Source: Flexivirga oryzae (GTDB lineage: Bacteria; Actinomycetota; Actinomycetes; Actinomycetales; Dermatophilaceae). From it: DNA of 64,000 nucleotides. Position numbers and translations under genes: made by a program. How positions within the stretch are numbered: position 1 is the first letter of the stretch; each line of letters starts with the position of its first letter. Below the pieces are notes generated by a model, which was not told the DNA's origin, searched no databases, and saw only the letters and a list, made by a program, of their open reading frames with translations. Below are positions 7,566 through 15,965 of the stretch, in pieces. The stretch spans positions 186,001 to 250,000 of the forward strand of contig NZ_JACHVQ010000002.1 in NCBI RefSeq assembly GCF_014190805.1. Reading direction: 5' to 3'.

Positions 7566-8213
7566 TCAGGTCAGGGTGCCGGCCCGCCAGGATGCTGCCG
7601 CCCGCTCCAGGTCGTGCGCGGTGCCGAGCAGCGCCGCCGCACTCTGGGTCGCCGCGCTCGCACCGGGGTCGTCGTGCCCGTCGTGATCATCCGCGCGATG
7701 CGCCCGGCCGATCGACGTCACCCGGCAGAACGCCGCGGCCCGCTCCAACGCGACCGCCAGGTCCCCGTCGAAGACGCCGGTCAGGATGGCGTCGACCAGC
7801 TCCCGCAACGCGTCGGGCGACGGAGGCTCGGCCGCACCGGCCACCGCGTGCTGCACGTCGGCGTGGTGCCGCCCGAGGTCGTAGTCGATCGCCGCGCCGA
7901 CCGCGTCGCGTCGCACCGACTCGTGGATCGCGTACAGCCGCCACAGGGCGCCCGGCAGGCTGACGGGCGGCTGCGCGGCCCAGAGCTGCGCGACGGTCGC
8001 CATACCGAGCTCGTCGACCAGGCGCACCAGCCGCCGCGTCACATCCGGATCCTCCGTCGCCCGCCCGGTGCCGACGAGCACGGCCGCCGACTCGTGCGCG
8101 ATCTCGGAAACCTCGGCCGGATCGACGCCGCCCGAGGCCTGCGCGTCGAGCGCGCCGGGGCTGAACATCGCCGGCCGACGTGGCCGGCGTTCGCCGTCGC
8201 GTGGGTCCACCAT
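7566..8213 (-). CDS. Conserved actinobacterial hypothetical protein
   Basis: A 215-residue soluble, Ala-rich and probably all-helical protein with no signal peptide or membrane helix. The segment FSPGALDAQASGGVDPAEV near residue 17 and the run SLPGALWRLYAIHE near residue 90 look like family signatures that I associate with a widespread actinobacterial protein of unknown role, which databases sometimes label vaguely. A purine-rich ribosome site (GAGGAGAGG) precedes the ATG. It lies 55 bases after the DEAD-box helicase gene, on the same strand, and converges with the MerR gene. No function is assigned. Confidence 0.7.
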   Translation of the reverse strand: MVDPRDGERRPRRPAMFSPGALDAQASGGVDPAEVSEIAHESAAVLVGTGRATEDPDVTRRLVRLVDELGMATVAQLWAAQPPVSLPGALWRLYAIHESVRRDAVGAAIDYDLGRHHADVQHAVAGAAEPPSPDALRELVDAILTGVFDGDLAVALERAAAFCRVTSIGRAHRADDHDGHDDPGASAATQSAAALLGTAHDLERAAASWRAGTLT

Positions 8214-8268
8214 CTCTTCCCTCTCCTCGCTCGCTACTCCACCGTAAGCGACAACGCTGTCCGAGACC

Positions 8269-10821
8269 TCAGTCCATCCTGTTCAGACCCAACACCACGA
8301 TCACGGCCTGACCTACCGCGTCGCTGGCCTTGAGGTCGACCTCCGCGTCGATCCCCCAGTCGTGGTCGCCCTCGGGGTCGTCGACCACCTGGCGCACCTG
8401 CCACTTCTCGGCACCGCGCTCGATGCGCAGGTATGACGGGCCGCGCGAGTCCGCGTCCAACCGGACCTCGTCGTGATCGGCGAAGTAGGCGGAAAGGTCG
8501 TCGTCCCAGGCCGATTCGTCCATGACGACGTCGGTGCGCGGTTCGGTCGAAGCGGCGACCGATCGCTCGAGTGCGGCGAGCGCGACCACGTCGCGCCGCG
8601 CTGCCAGCTCCAGCCGGTGGAACATGCCACGCCTGATCTGGATGGCGAAAGCCTTGCCGGTCGTGATCGACCGCGGCGTGTGCACCAGGGCGGCTTCGCG
8701 CTCCTCGTGCAGCGCGGGGTTGACCAGCTCCTCCCACTCGTCGAGCAGGCTGGAGTCGGTCTGCCGGATGACCTCGCCGAGCCACTCGATCAGATCGGCC
8801 AATTCGTCGGTCTTGGCGTTGTCCGGCACGGTCTGCCGCAGCGTGCGGTAGGCGTCCGAGAGGTAGCGCAGCACGATGCCCTCGGATCGTGCGATCTCGT
8901 AATACCGCACCAGATCACCGAAGCTCCAGGCGTTTTCGTACATCTCGCGAACGACCGACTTGGGCGACAACGCCTGCTCCCCCACCCACGGCTGATGCGT
9001 GCGGTAGGTCTCGAACGCCGCGTCGAGCAGGTCCGCGAGTGGCTGCGGCCAGGTGATGTCCTCCAGCAGCTCCATGCGCTCGTCGTACTCGATGCCGTCG
9101 GCCTTCATCTGCGCGACGGCTTCCCCGCGGGCCTTGCGCCGCTGGGCGTAGAGGATCGGACGCGGGTCCTCCAGGATCGACTCGATGACCGAGACGACGT
9201 CGAGCGCATGTGTCAGCTGGTCGACGTCCGGGTTGGTCGGGTCCGGTAGGACGTCGAGCGCCGCGAGCGCGAAGGGCGCGAGGGGCTGGTTGAGCGCGAA
9301 GCCGTCCTGCAGGTCCGCCACCAGTTGGATGCCGCGGCCGTCCGGCAACGGCTCCGGCAGCCGTTCGATGACGCCGGCGGTCATCAGCTCGCGGGTCAGG
9401 GTGATCGCACGTTTCGCCAGACGCCGGCGACGGCGCGGGTCCTCGTGGTTGTCGCGCACGAGATCACGCACAGCGACATACGGATCACCCTCCCGGGCAA
9501 TCAGATTGAGCAGCATCGAGTGGGTGACCCGCATCCGCGACTGCAGTGGCTCCGGGTCGGCCTGAACAAGTTTCTCGAAGGTGTCCTCGGTGTAGTTGAC
9601 GAAGCCCTCCGGGGGCTTCTTGCGCTGGACCTTGCGCAGCTTCTTGGGGTCGTCGCCGGCCTTGGCGATGGCCCGGGCATTCTCGATCTGGTGCTCGGGC
9701 GCCTGCACGATGACGGTGCCGCTGGTGTCGAACCCGGCACGCCCCGCGCGACCGGCGATCTGGTGGAACTCGCGGGCTTTCAGCAGTCGTTGCCGGGTCC
9801 CGTCGAACTTGGTGAGCCCGGTGAAGATGACGGTGCGGATCGGCACGTTGATGCCGACGCCGAGGGTGTCGGTGCCGCAGATGACCTTGAGCAGCCCGTC
9901 CTGTGCGAGGGTTTCGACAAGCCGCCGGTATTTGGGCAGCATGCCGGCATGGTGGACGCCGATCCCGTGGCGCACCAGCCGGTTCAGGGTCTTGCCGAAG
10001 CCGGCGGAGAAGCGGAAGCCGGCGATGATCTCGGCGATCTGCTCCTTGTCGACCTTGCTGAGCATGTTGATGCTCATCAGCGCCTGGGCCTGCTCGAGCG
10101 CGGCGGCCTGGGTGAAGTGCACGACATACGCCGGGGCTTCCTTGGCGTAGAGCAGCTCCTCGATCGTCTCGTGCAGCGGCGTCATCGCCCACTTGAACGC
10201 CAACGGCACGGGACGCTCGGCGTCGGCGACCGTGGCAGTCGGCCGACCGGTGCGCTTGGTCAGCTCCTCCTCGAAGATCGTCACATCGCCCAATGTGGCT
10301 GACATCAGGATGAATTGGGCCTGAGGTAGCTCGAGCAGCGGCACCTGCCACGCCCAGCCGCGCTCGGGCTCGGAGTAGAAGTGGAACTCGTCCATGATGA
10401 CCATGCCGACATCGGCGTGCCGCCCCTCCCGCAGCGCGATGTTGGCCAGAACCTCTGCGGTGCAGCAGATCACCGGTGCGTCGGCGTTGACCGACGCGTC
10501 ACCGGTCAGCATGCCGACGTTGTCCGCGCCGAAGATCTCGCACAGCGCGAAGAACTTCTCCGACACCAGCGCCTTGATCGGGGCGGTGTAGAAGCTCACC
10601 CGGTCCCCCGCGAGCGCCGCGAAGTGCGCCGCGGTCGCCACCATCGACTTCCCGGACCCGGTGGGTGTCGCCAGGATGACGTTGGCCCCGGCCAGCAGCT
10701 CGATGATCGCCTCCTCCTGGTGCGGGTAGAGCGTCAGGTTGCGCTCCCCCGCCCAGTCGACGAACCGGGTGTACGTCTCGTCCGGGTCGTCGGCGTCGGG
10801 CAGGCGGTCGTAGAGGTTCAT
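8269..10821 (-). CDS. DEAD/DEAH-box helicase with DUF3516-type C-terminus
   Basis: An 850-residue superfamily 2 helicase, probably acting on RNA. Motif I is TPTGSGKS (near residue 52), motif II is DEFH, motif III SATLGD, and motif VI QIAGRAGRAGFD. The remaining ~400 residues, rich in charged helices, match the C-terminal region I associate with DUF3516 helicases of actinobacteria. The ATG at 10821 (protein beginning MNLYDRLPDADD) is chosen because the open frame upstream encodes low-complexity shadow sequence and covers the divergent vapC. The gene may be co-transcribed with 7566-8213. The helicase assignment is firm; the substrate is unknown. Confidence 0.9.
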   Translation of the reverse strand: MNLYDRLPDADDPDETYTRFVDWAGERNLTLYPHQEEAIIELLAGANVILATPTGSGKSMVATAAHFAALAGDRVSFYTAPIKALVSEKFFALCEIFGADNVGMLTGDASVNADAPVICCTAEVLANIALREGRHADVGMVIMDEFHFYSEPERGWAWQVPLLELPQAQFILMSATLGDVTIFEEELTKRTGRPTATVADAERPVPLAFKWAMTPLHETIEELLYAKEAPAYVVHFTQAAALEQAQALMSINMLSKVDKEQIAEIIAGFRFSAGFGKTLNRLVRHGIGVHHAGMLPKYRRLVETLAQDGLLKVICGTDTLGVGINVPIRTVIFTGLTKFDGTRQRLLKAREFHQIAGRAGRAGFDTSGTVIVQAPEHQIENARAIAKAGDDPKKLRKVQRKKPPEGFVNYTEDTFEKLVQADPEPLQSRMRVTHSMLLNLIAREGDPYVAVRDLVRDNHEDPRRRRRLAKRAITLTRELMTAGVIERLPEPLPDGRGIQLVADLQDGFALNQPLAPFALAALDVLPDPTNPDVDQLTHALDVVSVIESILEDPRPILYAQRRKARGEAVAQMKADGIEYDERMELLEDITWPQPLADLLDAAFETYRTHQPWVGEQALSPKSVVREMYENAWSFGDLVRYYEIARSEGIVLRYLSDAYRTLRQTVPDNAKTDELADLIEWLGEVIRQTDSSLLDEWEELVNPALHEEREAALVHTPRSITTGKAFAIQIRRGMFHRLELAARRDVVALAALERSVAASTEPRTDVVMDESAWDDDLSAYFADHDEVRLDADSRGPSYLRIERGAEKWQVRQVVDDPEGDHDWGIDAEVDLKASDAVGQAVIVVLGLNRMD

Positions 10822-10874
10822 GGTCCGGCCATCCTCGCAGGCGGTGCCGCTACCGCCTTTCCCGGTGCTTTCGA

Positions 10875-10924
10875 GTATGCCGTTCGCGGCGTTCCGCGTC
10901 TCCCGGGTATGCCGTTCGCGGCGT
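10875..10924. repeat. Short direct repeat between divergent genes
   Basis: GTATGCCGTTCGCGGCGT occurs twice, at 10875-10892 and 10907-10924, a period of 32 bp, in the divergent gap between the helicase (start 10821) and vapC (start 11089). Apart from these two copies I see no clear promoter or other gene in the 267-base gap. They could be binding sites for a regulator or simply a local duplication. Confidence 0.6.
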
Positions 10925-11088
10925 ATGTCACGCGTCCGGCATGCTCCCGAGATGCGCCGGCAAACGTGAAGCGGTGAACTTCGCGCTGCGGTCCGTTGCC
11001 GCAGAATCCTTGGGTCTGCAGGAGGCCCGGGAACTGCGGGGCTCTGGGTGGGACGGTGACCTTGCCGACTGCGCGATACCCGCGTCGG

Positions 11089-11478
11089 ATGATCCTGATC
11101 GACACGTCGGCGTGGGTCGAGTTCCTGCGCGACACCGGCAGCCCCGCATGCATCCGAGTCGATGCTTCGCTCGATGGGGACATCGCCACGTGCCACCCGG
11201 TGCGCATGGAGGTGCTGGCCGGTGCCCGCAGCGATAGGCACCTTCGGCGGTTGCGCGGCCTGCTCGCCCGGGCCACCACTCTCGACACATTGGCGTCCGA
11301 CTCCGAGGACGCCGCATCGCTCTACCGCACCTGCCGCCAGCACGGCGAGACGGTCCGCAAGCTCATCGACTGCCTCATCGGAGCCCACGCCATCCGCGCC
11401 GGCGTGCCGGTGCTCCATGCCGATGCGGATTTCGATGTGCTCGCTCGTCACACTGCGCTCACCGTCGACGGGCGCTGA
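11089..11478 (+). CDS. PIN-domain ribonuclease toxin, VapC-like, without partner
   Basis: A 129-residue PIN-domain protein. The acidic residues expected for metal binding are visible: Asp in ILIDTSAW at the N-terminus, Glu in RMEVLAGA, Asp in LIDCLIGAHA, and Asp residues in HADADFD near the C-terminus. VapC toxins cut RNA, often tRNA or rRNA. I chose the ATG at 11089 because the PIN fold starts there; the in-frame sequence upstream is not antitoxin-like. No VapB-type gene is seen on either side, so it is an orphan, or its antitoxin is encoded elsewhere. Confidence 0.85.
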   Translation: MILIDTSAWVEFLRDTGSPACIRVDASLDGDIATCHPVRMEVLAGARSDRHLRRLRGLLARATTLDTLASDSEDAASLYRTCRQHGETVRKLIDCLIGAHAIRAGVPVLHADADFDVLARHTALTVDGR

Positions 11479-11494
11479 CGGCATACAGCCCGAT

Positions 11495-11524
11495 GTGACG
11501 CACCCACCAGCCGCCCACTACTCT
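11495..11524 (+). promoter_or_regulatory. Predicted promoter of tRNA-Lys
   Basis: GTGACG (11495-11500) and TACTCT (11519-11524) are 18 bp apart and resemble -35 and -10 elements of a vegetative promoter. Transcription would begin near 11531, about 12 bases before the mature tRNA 5' end. Confidence 0.45.
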
Positions 11525-11542
11525 TACGGGCGCAACACACCA

Positions 11543-11615
11543 GGGCCTCTAGCTCAATTGGCAGAGCTGCGGACTTTTAATCCGTAGGTTGCGGGTTCGA
11601 GCCCCGCGGGGCCCA
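11543..11615 (+). tRNA. tRNA-Lys (anticodon TTT)
   Basis: A 73-base cloverleaf. The acceptor stem pairs GGGCCTC with GGGGCCC (one G-T pair). The anticodon stem GCGGA/TCCGT encloses the seven-base loop CTTTTAA with anticodon TTT. The T arm is GCGGG-TTCGAGC-CCCGC. Discriminator base A at 11615 is followed by CTCCC, so the CCA end is not encoded. It lies between an orphan VapC gene and a convergent vapBC pair. Confidence 0.97.
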
Positions 11616-11656
11616 CTCCCACCGACCAGGCGCGGCGCCGACCGCGCAAACGACTT

Positions 11657-12046
11657 TCAGGCCGGCGCAGTCACCGCGATCCCGTTGCTCCGCGCCGCTT
11701 CCGCAAGGCGCTCGTCATACGTCACCAGACTGTCCAGATCGTCGCCGAGGTCGAGCGCCGCCGCGAGGTGGACGGCGTCAAGGCTGCGCACACCCGGTGG
11801 ATCGAGACGACCGGCGAGCTCGCACACCGACGGGGTCAGCACGGTCAGCGTCAGCGAATCGAGGACCGCGCGCGCCCGCAACGCCCGGTCGGGCGCGACC
11901 CGGCGCACCGCACGCATCAGCTCGGTGCGGGCCAGGTCGCAGGAGACCAGCCCGTCGGCATCGGCCAGCCACTCGCGCAGCGCCGTCGTCTCCGGCTCGG
12001 CAACGACGAGCTTCACCAGCGCCGACGTGTCCAGGTAGTGCGCCAT
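11657..12046 (-). CDS. vapC: PIN-domain ribonuclease toxin VapC
   Basis: A 129-residue PIN-domain toxin: YLDTSALVKL at the N-terminus carries the first Asp, Glu follows in LARTELMRA, then SLDAVHLAAA and VTYDERLAEAA carry the later acidic residues. The gene begins one base after the stop of the Phd-type antitoxin, the normal antitoxin-first order. It is transcribed towards the tRNA-Lys gene. It is only distantly similar to the orphan VapC at 11089, so they are not recent duplicates. Confidence 0.9.
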   Translation of the reverse strand: MAHYLDTSALVKLVVAEPETTALREWLADADGLVSCDLARTELMRAVRRVAPDRALRARAVLDSLTLTVLTPSVCELAGRLDPPGVRSLDAVHLAAALDLGDDLDSLVTYDERLAEAARSNGIAVTAPA

Positions 12047-12047
12047 G

Positions 12048-12311
12048 TCAATAGCGTCCGGCGTCGCGCTCGGCCGCGAGATCGGCGCTGAGGTCGGGAC
12101 CTGGATCGGGCGCCGGTAACGCGACCAGCGTCCGACGCGGCGGCCGAGCCTTTCCGGCGGTCAGCAACTGATCGAGCCGACCTGTCGGGATCGCGGTCAG
12201 CTGGGCGACCGGGCGACCGCGGTCGGTGATCGTGATCGTCTCGCCCGCCACTGCTTCCGCGACGACGGCAGAGGCGTTCTGCTTCAGCGCCCGGATACCC
12301 ACTTCAGCCAT
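12048..12311 (-). CDS. vapB: Phd/YefM-type antitoxin of VapC
   Basis: An 87-residue antitoxin with an N-terminal Phd/YefM DNA-binding fold (VGIRALKQNASAVVAEA, then GETITITDRGRPVAQLTAI) and a disordered, acidic C-terminal tail (DLSADLAAERDAGRY) that would wrap its toxin. I prefer the ATG at 12311 over the TTG nine bases upstream because a -10-like TACATT (minus strand, 12324-12319) lies 7 bases before the ATG, which implies a leaderless message. Overlapping operator described separately. Confidence 0.87.
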   Translation of the reverse strand: MAEVGIRALKQNASAVVAEAVAGETITITDRGRPVAQLTAIPTGRLDQLLTAGKARPPRRTLVALPAPDPGPDLSADLAAERDAGRY

Positions 12312-12328
12312 GTGCTTCAATGTAGCAC
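12312..12328 (-). promoter_or_regulatory. Operator/-10 region of vapBC
   Basis: The inverted repeat GTGCT-N7-AGCAC spans 12312-12328 and contains the predicted -10 TACATT (minus strand 12324-12319). Binding of the antitoxin or toxin-antitoxin complex here would block RNA polymerase directly, the usual autoregulation of type II modules. Confidence 0.5.
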
Positions 12329-12386
12329 TTCATGCGTGAGATGGTGATCGCCGGATCGCGGCGCGCACTCCCGCTACCGTGCGGGT

Positions 12387-13322
12387 ATGGCGCTCACCGA
12401 GTTCGACTTCCCCTCCCACAACGGCCGCGACCACATCAAGGCGTGGATCTACGCCCCGGCCACCACGCCGCGCGGCATCATCCACATCGTGCACGGGCTC
12501 GGCGAGCACTCGCGGCGCTACCTGCGGCTGATCGGCAAGATGCTGGACGCCGGCTACGTCGTGTGCGCCGACGACCACGTCGGGCACGGCGCAACGGCGA
12601 TGGCGTCGGGTGTGTGGGCGGACAGCGGTGAGAACGGGTTGACCGCGATCGTCGAGGACGAGGCGACCCTTCGGGAGCACGCCGTCGCGGCATACCCCGA
12701 CCTGCCCTACTTCCTCTACGGGCACAGTTGGGGTTCGATCATCGCCCGCGCGTATGCCGCCCGCCACCCCGAGCAGCTCGACGGGCTCGTCCTCGGCGGC
12801 ATCGCCGCGCAGATGCGCGGCCCGGAGAGCGTGCCGGTCGCGGACGTGGAGGCGGCGATCGGCGACACCGACGGCACCGGCGTCGCAGACGAATTCATGC
12901 CGGCCCTCTTCGCCGGCACCGTGGATCGGTATGACGACGTGCGCGGCCCCACCGACTGGGTCGCCGCCGACCGGGGCGTCGTGGCAGACCACGCCGTCGA
13001 CCCGCTGAACCGCTTCGGGGTGCCGATGACGCTGCGCTTCCTGCGCGACTTCCTGGTGCTGTATGCCGAGGCCAACGCCGACGACTGGGCGGCCAAGATC
13101 CCGGGCGCCCTTCCGGTGCTGATCCTCGCCGGTGACCAGGACCCGGTCGCGAACTACGGTGAAGGCGCCTATCACGTCGCGAATCAGCTGTGGGCGAGCG
13201 GCAACCGGGACGTGCGCACGCGCGTCTACACCGGCTACCGGCACGAGGTGCACAACGAGCCGCCGATCAGGGACGAGGTCGCCGCCGAGATCATCGGGTT
13301 CGTCGACGGGCACCTTCGCTGA
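12387..13322 (+). CDS. Alpha/beta hydrolase, monoacylglycerol-lipase/lysophospholipase-like (S33)
   Basis: A 311-residue serine hydrolase of the monoacylglycerol lipase-like S33 group, cytoplasmic (no signal peptide). Visible features: oxyanion-hole region IIHIVHGLGEHSRRY near residue 32, nucleophile elbow GHSWGS near residue 114 (catalytic Ser), Asp in LILAGDQDPVA near residue 250 and His in GYRHEVHNEP near residue 286, completing the Ser-Asp-His triad. The natural substrate is an ester but cannot be named. A -10-like TACCGT at 12375-12380, six bases before the ATG, again suggests a leaderless mRNA. Confidence 0.88.
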   Translation: MALTEFDFPSHNGRDHIKAWIYAPATTPRGIIHIVHGLGEHSRRYLRLIGKMLDAGYVVCADDHVGHGATAMASGVWADSGENGLTAIVEDEATLREHAVAAYPDLPYFLYGHSWGSIIARAYAARHPEQLDGLVLGGIAAQMRGPESVPVADVEAAIGDTDGTGVADEFMPALFAGTVDRYDDVRGPTDWVAADRGVVADHAVDPLNRFGVPMTLRFLRDFLVLYAEANADDWAAKIPGALPVLILAGDQDPVANYGEGAYHVANQLWASGNRDVRTRVYTGYRHEVHNEPPIRDEVAAEIIGFVDGHLR

Positions 13323-13354
13323 CACACGCAGCAAGGCGTGGTATCGGTTGACAC

Positions 13355-14875
13355 GTGGCAGCCGATCCGGGTGATGCCGCGGGCGGTGCGACCACCCGTC
13401 CGGAGATTGCCCACGCCGACCGAGTTCCGGCTGCGGCCTGGGTGATCGCGGGATGCTACGTCGCGCTCGAGCTCACGGTGAGCGGCCGCTACGGCTTCCA
13501 GCAGGACGAGCTCTACTTCCTCGTCGCGGACCGCCACCTGGCGTTCGGGTATGTCGACCAGCCGCCGCTCGCCGTCCTGCTGACGCGGACCACCGACCTG
13601 TTCGGGGTGAACCCCACCGCGATCCGGATCCTGCCGGCACTGGCGGGCGGCGCCGTCGTCATACTCTCGGCGCGGCTGGCTGCGCTTCTCGGCGGCGCGC
13701 GGACGGCCCGGATCCTGACCGCGCTGTCGGTGGCGATCTCGCCGATCTTCTTGGGCGCCATGCACGTTGGCAACACGACGCCATACGACCTCCTCGCGTG
13801 GTCGGTGGTGACGGTCGGTGTGGTGACAGCGCTGCTACGCGACCGGCCACGGTGGTGGTTGGGCGCCGGCGTCGCGGCGGGGATCGGCATCAACGACGAA
13901 TACCTGGTCCTCACGCTGCTGGCGGCGCTCGTCCTCGCCATCGTGTCGACCTCCGCTCACCGGCGTGCCCTGGCGACCCGTTGGCCGTGGCTCGGCGGGG
14001 GCATCGCACTGGTGATCTGGCTGCCGAACCTCATCTGGCAGTTCGCGAACGGCTGGCCCCAACTCACCATGGCAGCCTCGCTGCGGGCCGACAACAGCTC
14101 GGCCGGTGACTACGCAGCCGGGATCCCCGGGCAGCTGTTGTATGCCGGTCTGCTCGGGATCCCATTGCTGATAGCGGGTTTCGTGAACCTGTGGCGCTCT
14201 TCGCAGCTGCGCTTCCTCGCGGTCGCGGCGACGATCATCGTCGTCTACGTCCTGGCGTGGATCCCGGGAAAGGTGTACTACGCCGACGGCATCCTGCCGG
14301 TCCTCCTCGCGGCGGGCTCCGGGTCGGCGGAGCGCTGGATCGACCGGGGACGCCGGCCGGTCCGGCGAAGGGTGCTGCTGGGAGGGCTCGCAGTCGTGGG
14401 CACGATCTTGCTGCTGCCGGCGGTGCTGCCGGTGCTGCCGGTCACTCGGTTGCACACGGTCAACGGCGCCACGAGCATCGCCGACGGCGTCGGCTGGCCA
14501 CAGCTCGCCGAGGAGGTGGCCGCACAGGACATTTCGCTCAGTCGAGCAGGGCACCCACCGACCTCGATCTTCACCGGCGCGTACGCCGAGGCGAGCGCCG
14601 TCGAGCTGTATGGCGCGAAACAGCGGCTGCCACCGGTGATCTCGGCACACAACATGTTCTGGCACTGGGGTCCGGGCAACGCACCGGACAGTACGGTCCT
14701 GTATGTCGACGCGTACGACCAACTGAAGCCGTATTTCGCGAACTGCCGGCGACTCGCGGTCTACAACCCGCCCTACCAGGTGCAGAACGACTGGAACGAC
14801 CTCGATATCGGCGTATGCACCGGTCCGACGGAGCCCTGGAGGTCGCTCTGGCCGAAACTCAAGCATTACGAATGA
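13355..14875 (+). CDS. GT39/PMT-type membrane glycosyltransferase
   Basis: A 506-residue polytopic membrane protein of the dolichyl/polyprenyl-phosphate-sugar mannosyltransferase superfamily (PMT_2 type). The N-terminal loop after the first helix contains QQDELYFLVADRHLAFGYVD, with the acidic pair and the Y-V-D-Q-P-P motif typical of the active-site loop. About ten further hydrophobic helices follow, then a C-terminal extracytoplasmic domain of about 130 residues. The role is probably transfer of a sugar from a lipid carrier to a cell-envelope acceptor; donor and acceptor cannot be read. GTG start. Convergent with the oxidoreductase gene at 14940. Confidence 0.82.
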   Translation: MAADPGDAAGGATTRPEIAHADRVPAAAWVIAGCYVALELTVSGRYGFQQDELYFLVADRHLAFGYVDQPPLAVLLTRTTDLFGVNPTAIRILPALAGGAVVILSARLAALLGGARTARILTALSVAISPIFLGAMHVGNTTPYDLLAWSVVTVGVVTALLRDRPRWWLGAGVAAGIGINDEYLVLTLLAALVLAIVSTSAHRRALATRWPWLGGGIALVIWLPNLIWQFANGWPQLTMAASLRADNSSAGDYAAGIPGQLLYAGLLGIPLLIAGFVNLWRSSQLRFLAVAATIIVVYVLAWIPGKVYYADGILPVLLAAGSGSAERWIDRGRRPVRRRVLLGGLAVVGTILLLPAVLPVLPVTRLHTVNGATSIADGVGWPQLAEEVAAQDISLSRAGHPPTSIFTGAYAEASAVELYGAKQRLPPVISAHNMFWHWGPGNAPDSTVLYVDAYDQLKPYFANCRRLAVYNPPYQVQNDWNDLDIGVCTGPTEPWRSLWPKLKHYE

Positions 14876-14897
14876 GATTGACGCGACACGACCCGGC

Positions 14898-14926
14898 GTC
14901 CGCTCTCGGCAGGGCGGTGAGCGGGA
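14898..14926. terminator. Hairpin between convergent genes
   Basis: GTCCGCTC pairs with GAGCGGGAC across a 12-base loop with one bulged base. It lies between the ends of the glycosyltransferase (14875) and the oxidoreductase (14940), so it may terminate both. There is no T tract. Confidence 0.35.
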
Positions 14927-14939
14927 CAGCGCGAGTTGT

Positions 14940-15953
14940 TCAGTCCGGTGGGTGCAGGATCAACCGAAGACCTTTGGCCGCGCCACTTTCCAGCCGGGCG
15001 TGGGCGTCCGCCGCCGCGCTGAGCGGCAGGTGCTCGACGGCGCTCGGGGTCAGTGAACCTTCGCTGACGAGCTGGTCGATCCGCGCCGCCGCGGCGGCGA
15101 GCTCGACCGTGGTGGCGCTGCTGATCGCGAAGCCGACGATCTGCGCGTCACGGGTGTAAAGGGCTCCGACCGGCAGCACAGGCCGCGCGCCCAGGCCGGC
15201 CATGAGCACGATCCGGCCGCGCGGGGCGAGCAGGCCGGTGGCCAGGTCGAGGTCGTGGTGCCCGGAGGTGTCCAGGTGTAGATCGACCCCGTCGGGCGCT
15301 GCGTCGTGCAACCGGGCAGCGAGGTCCGGGTCGCGGTAGTCGAGGGCGACGTCCGCACCGAGCGCCCGGCACGTCTCGAGGTCGGCCGCACTCGCCGTGG
15401 CGATGATCCGCGCCCCGCGCGCCAGCGCCATCGCGGCGCGTCCCACGTGACCTGCGGCGCCGGCGATCAGCACCGTCTCGCCCGCGTCCAGGCGACCGTG
15501 CGTGTGCAGGGCGAGGTAGGCACTCGCGGCAGGGTGGGCGACCGCCACCATCGCCACGGGATCTGCCTGTGCCGGAAGAGGATAGAGCCGGTCGGACGGC
15601 ACGACGGCGTACTGGGCGGCAGCGCCCTGCCGACCAGCATGACCGAGGCTGTTGCACCACACCCGGTCCCCTACCGCGAACCCGACGACTCCTGGGCCAC
15701 ACGCCGCGACGGCGCCGGCCAGGTCCCGGTTGACGACGAACGGGAACGGACGCGCGGTCTCGTACGCCCCGGAGCGCACGAAGGTGTCCACGTGGTTGAC
15801 CGACACCGCCTCGACCCGCACCAGCACGTCGGTCGGGCCGGGACGCGGCACCGGCAGCGTGCCGTAGCGGATGACGTCGGGCGGGCCGCACCGGTCGATG
15901 AACGCGGCATACATCTGGTCGGGGAGGTCCGTCACTCTGGTGACCTTAGCCAC
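14940..15953 (-). CDS. Zinc-independent MDR-type quinone/enoyl reductase
   Basis: A 337-residue medium-chain dehydrogenase/reductase of the NADPH:quinone-reductase branch. The N-terminal GroES-like domain (VLVRVEAVSVNHVDTFVRSGA) lacks the catalytic and structural Cys residues of zinc alcohol dehydrogenases. The Rossmann nucleotide loop is VLIAGAAGHVGRAA near residue 160. GTG at 15953 is supported by GAGGGG eight bases upstream; an internal ATG at 15914 is less likely. Reduces a quinone or activated alkene with NADPH, judging from the family. The exact substrate is unknown. Confidence 0.83.
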   Translation of the reverse strand: MAKVTRVTDLPDQMYAAFIDRCGPPDVIRYGTLPVPRPGPTDVLVRVEAVSVNHVDTFVRSGAYETARPFPFVVNRDLAGAVAACGPGVVGFAVGDRVWCNSLGHAGRQGAAAQYAVVPSDRLYPLPAQADPVAMVAVAHPAASAYLALHTHGRLDAGETVLIAGAAGHVGRAAMALARGARIIATASAADLETCRALGADVALDYRDPDLAARLHDAAPDGVDLHLDTSGHHDLDLATGLLAPRGRIVLMAGLGARPVLPVGALYTRDAQIVGFAISSATTVELAAAAARIDQLVSEGSLTPSAVEHLPLSAAADAHARLESGAAKGLRLILHPPD

Positions 15954-15965
15954 GGATGCCGCCCC

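Noticed and set aside
8269..11484. Helicase with a 221-residue N-terminal extension
   Set aside because: The extension lacks motifs, overlaps the divergent vapC gene, and a good ATG at 10821 starts the recognisable protein.
11543..12328. Integration site of a mobile island at tRNA-Lys
   Set aside because: No integrase and no direct repeat of the tRNA 3' end found in the window; only the toxin genes hint at it.
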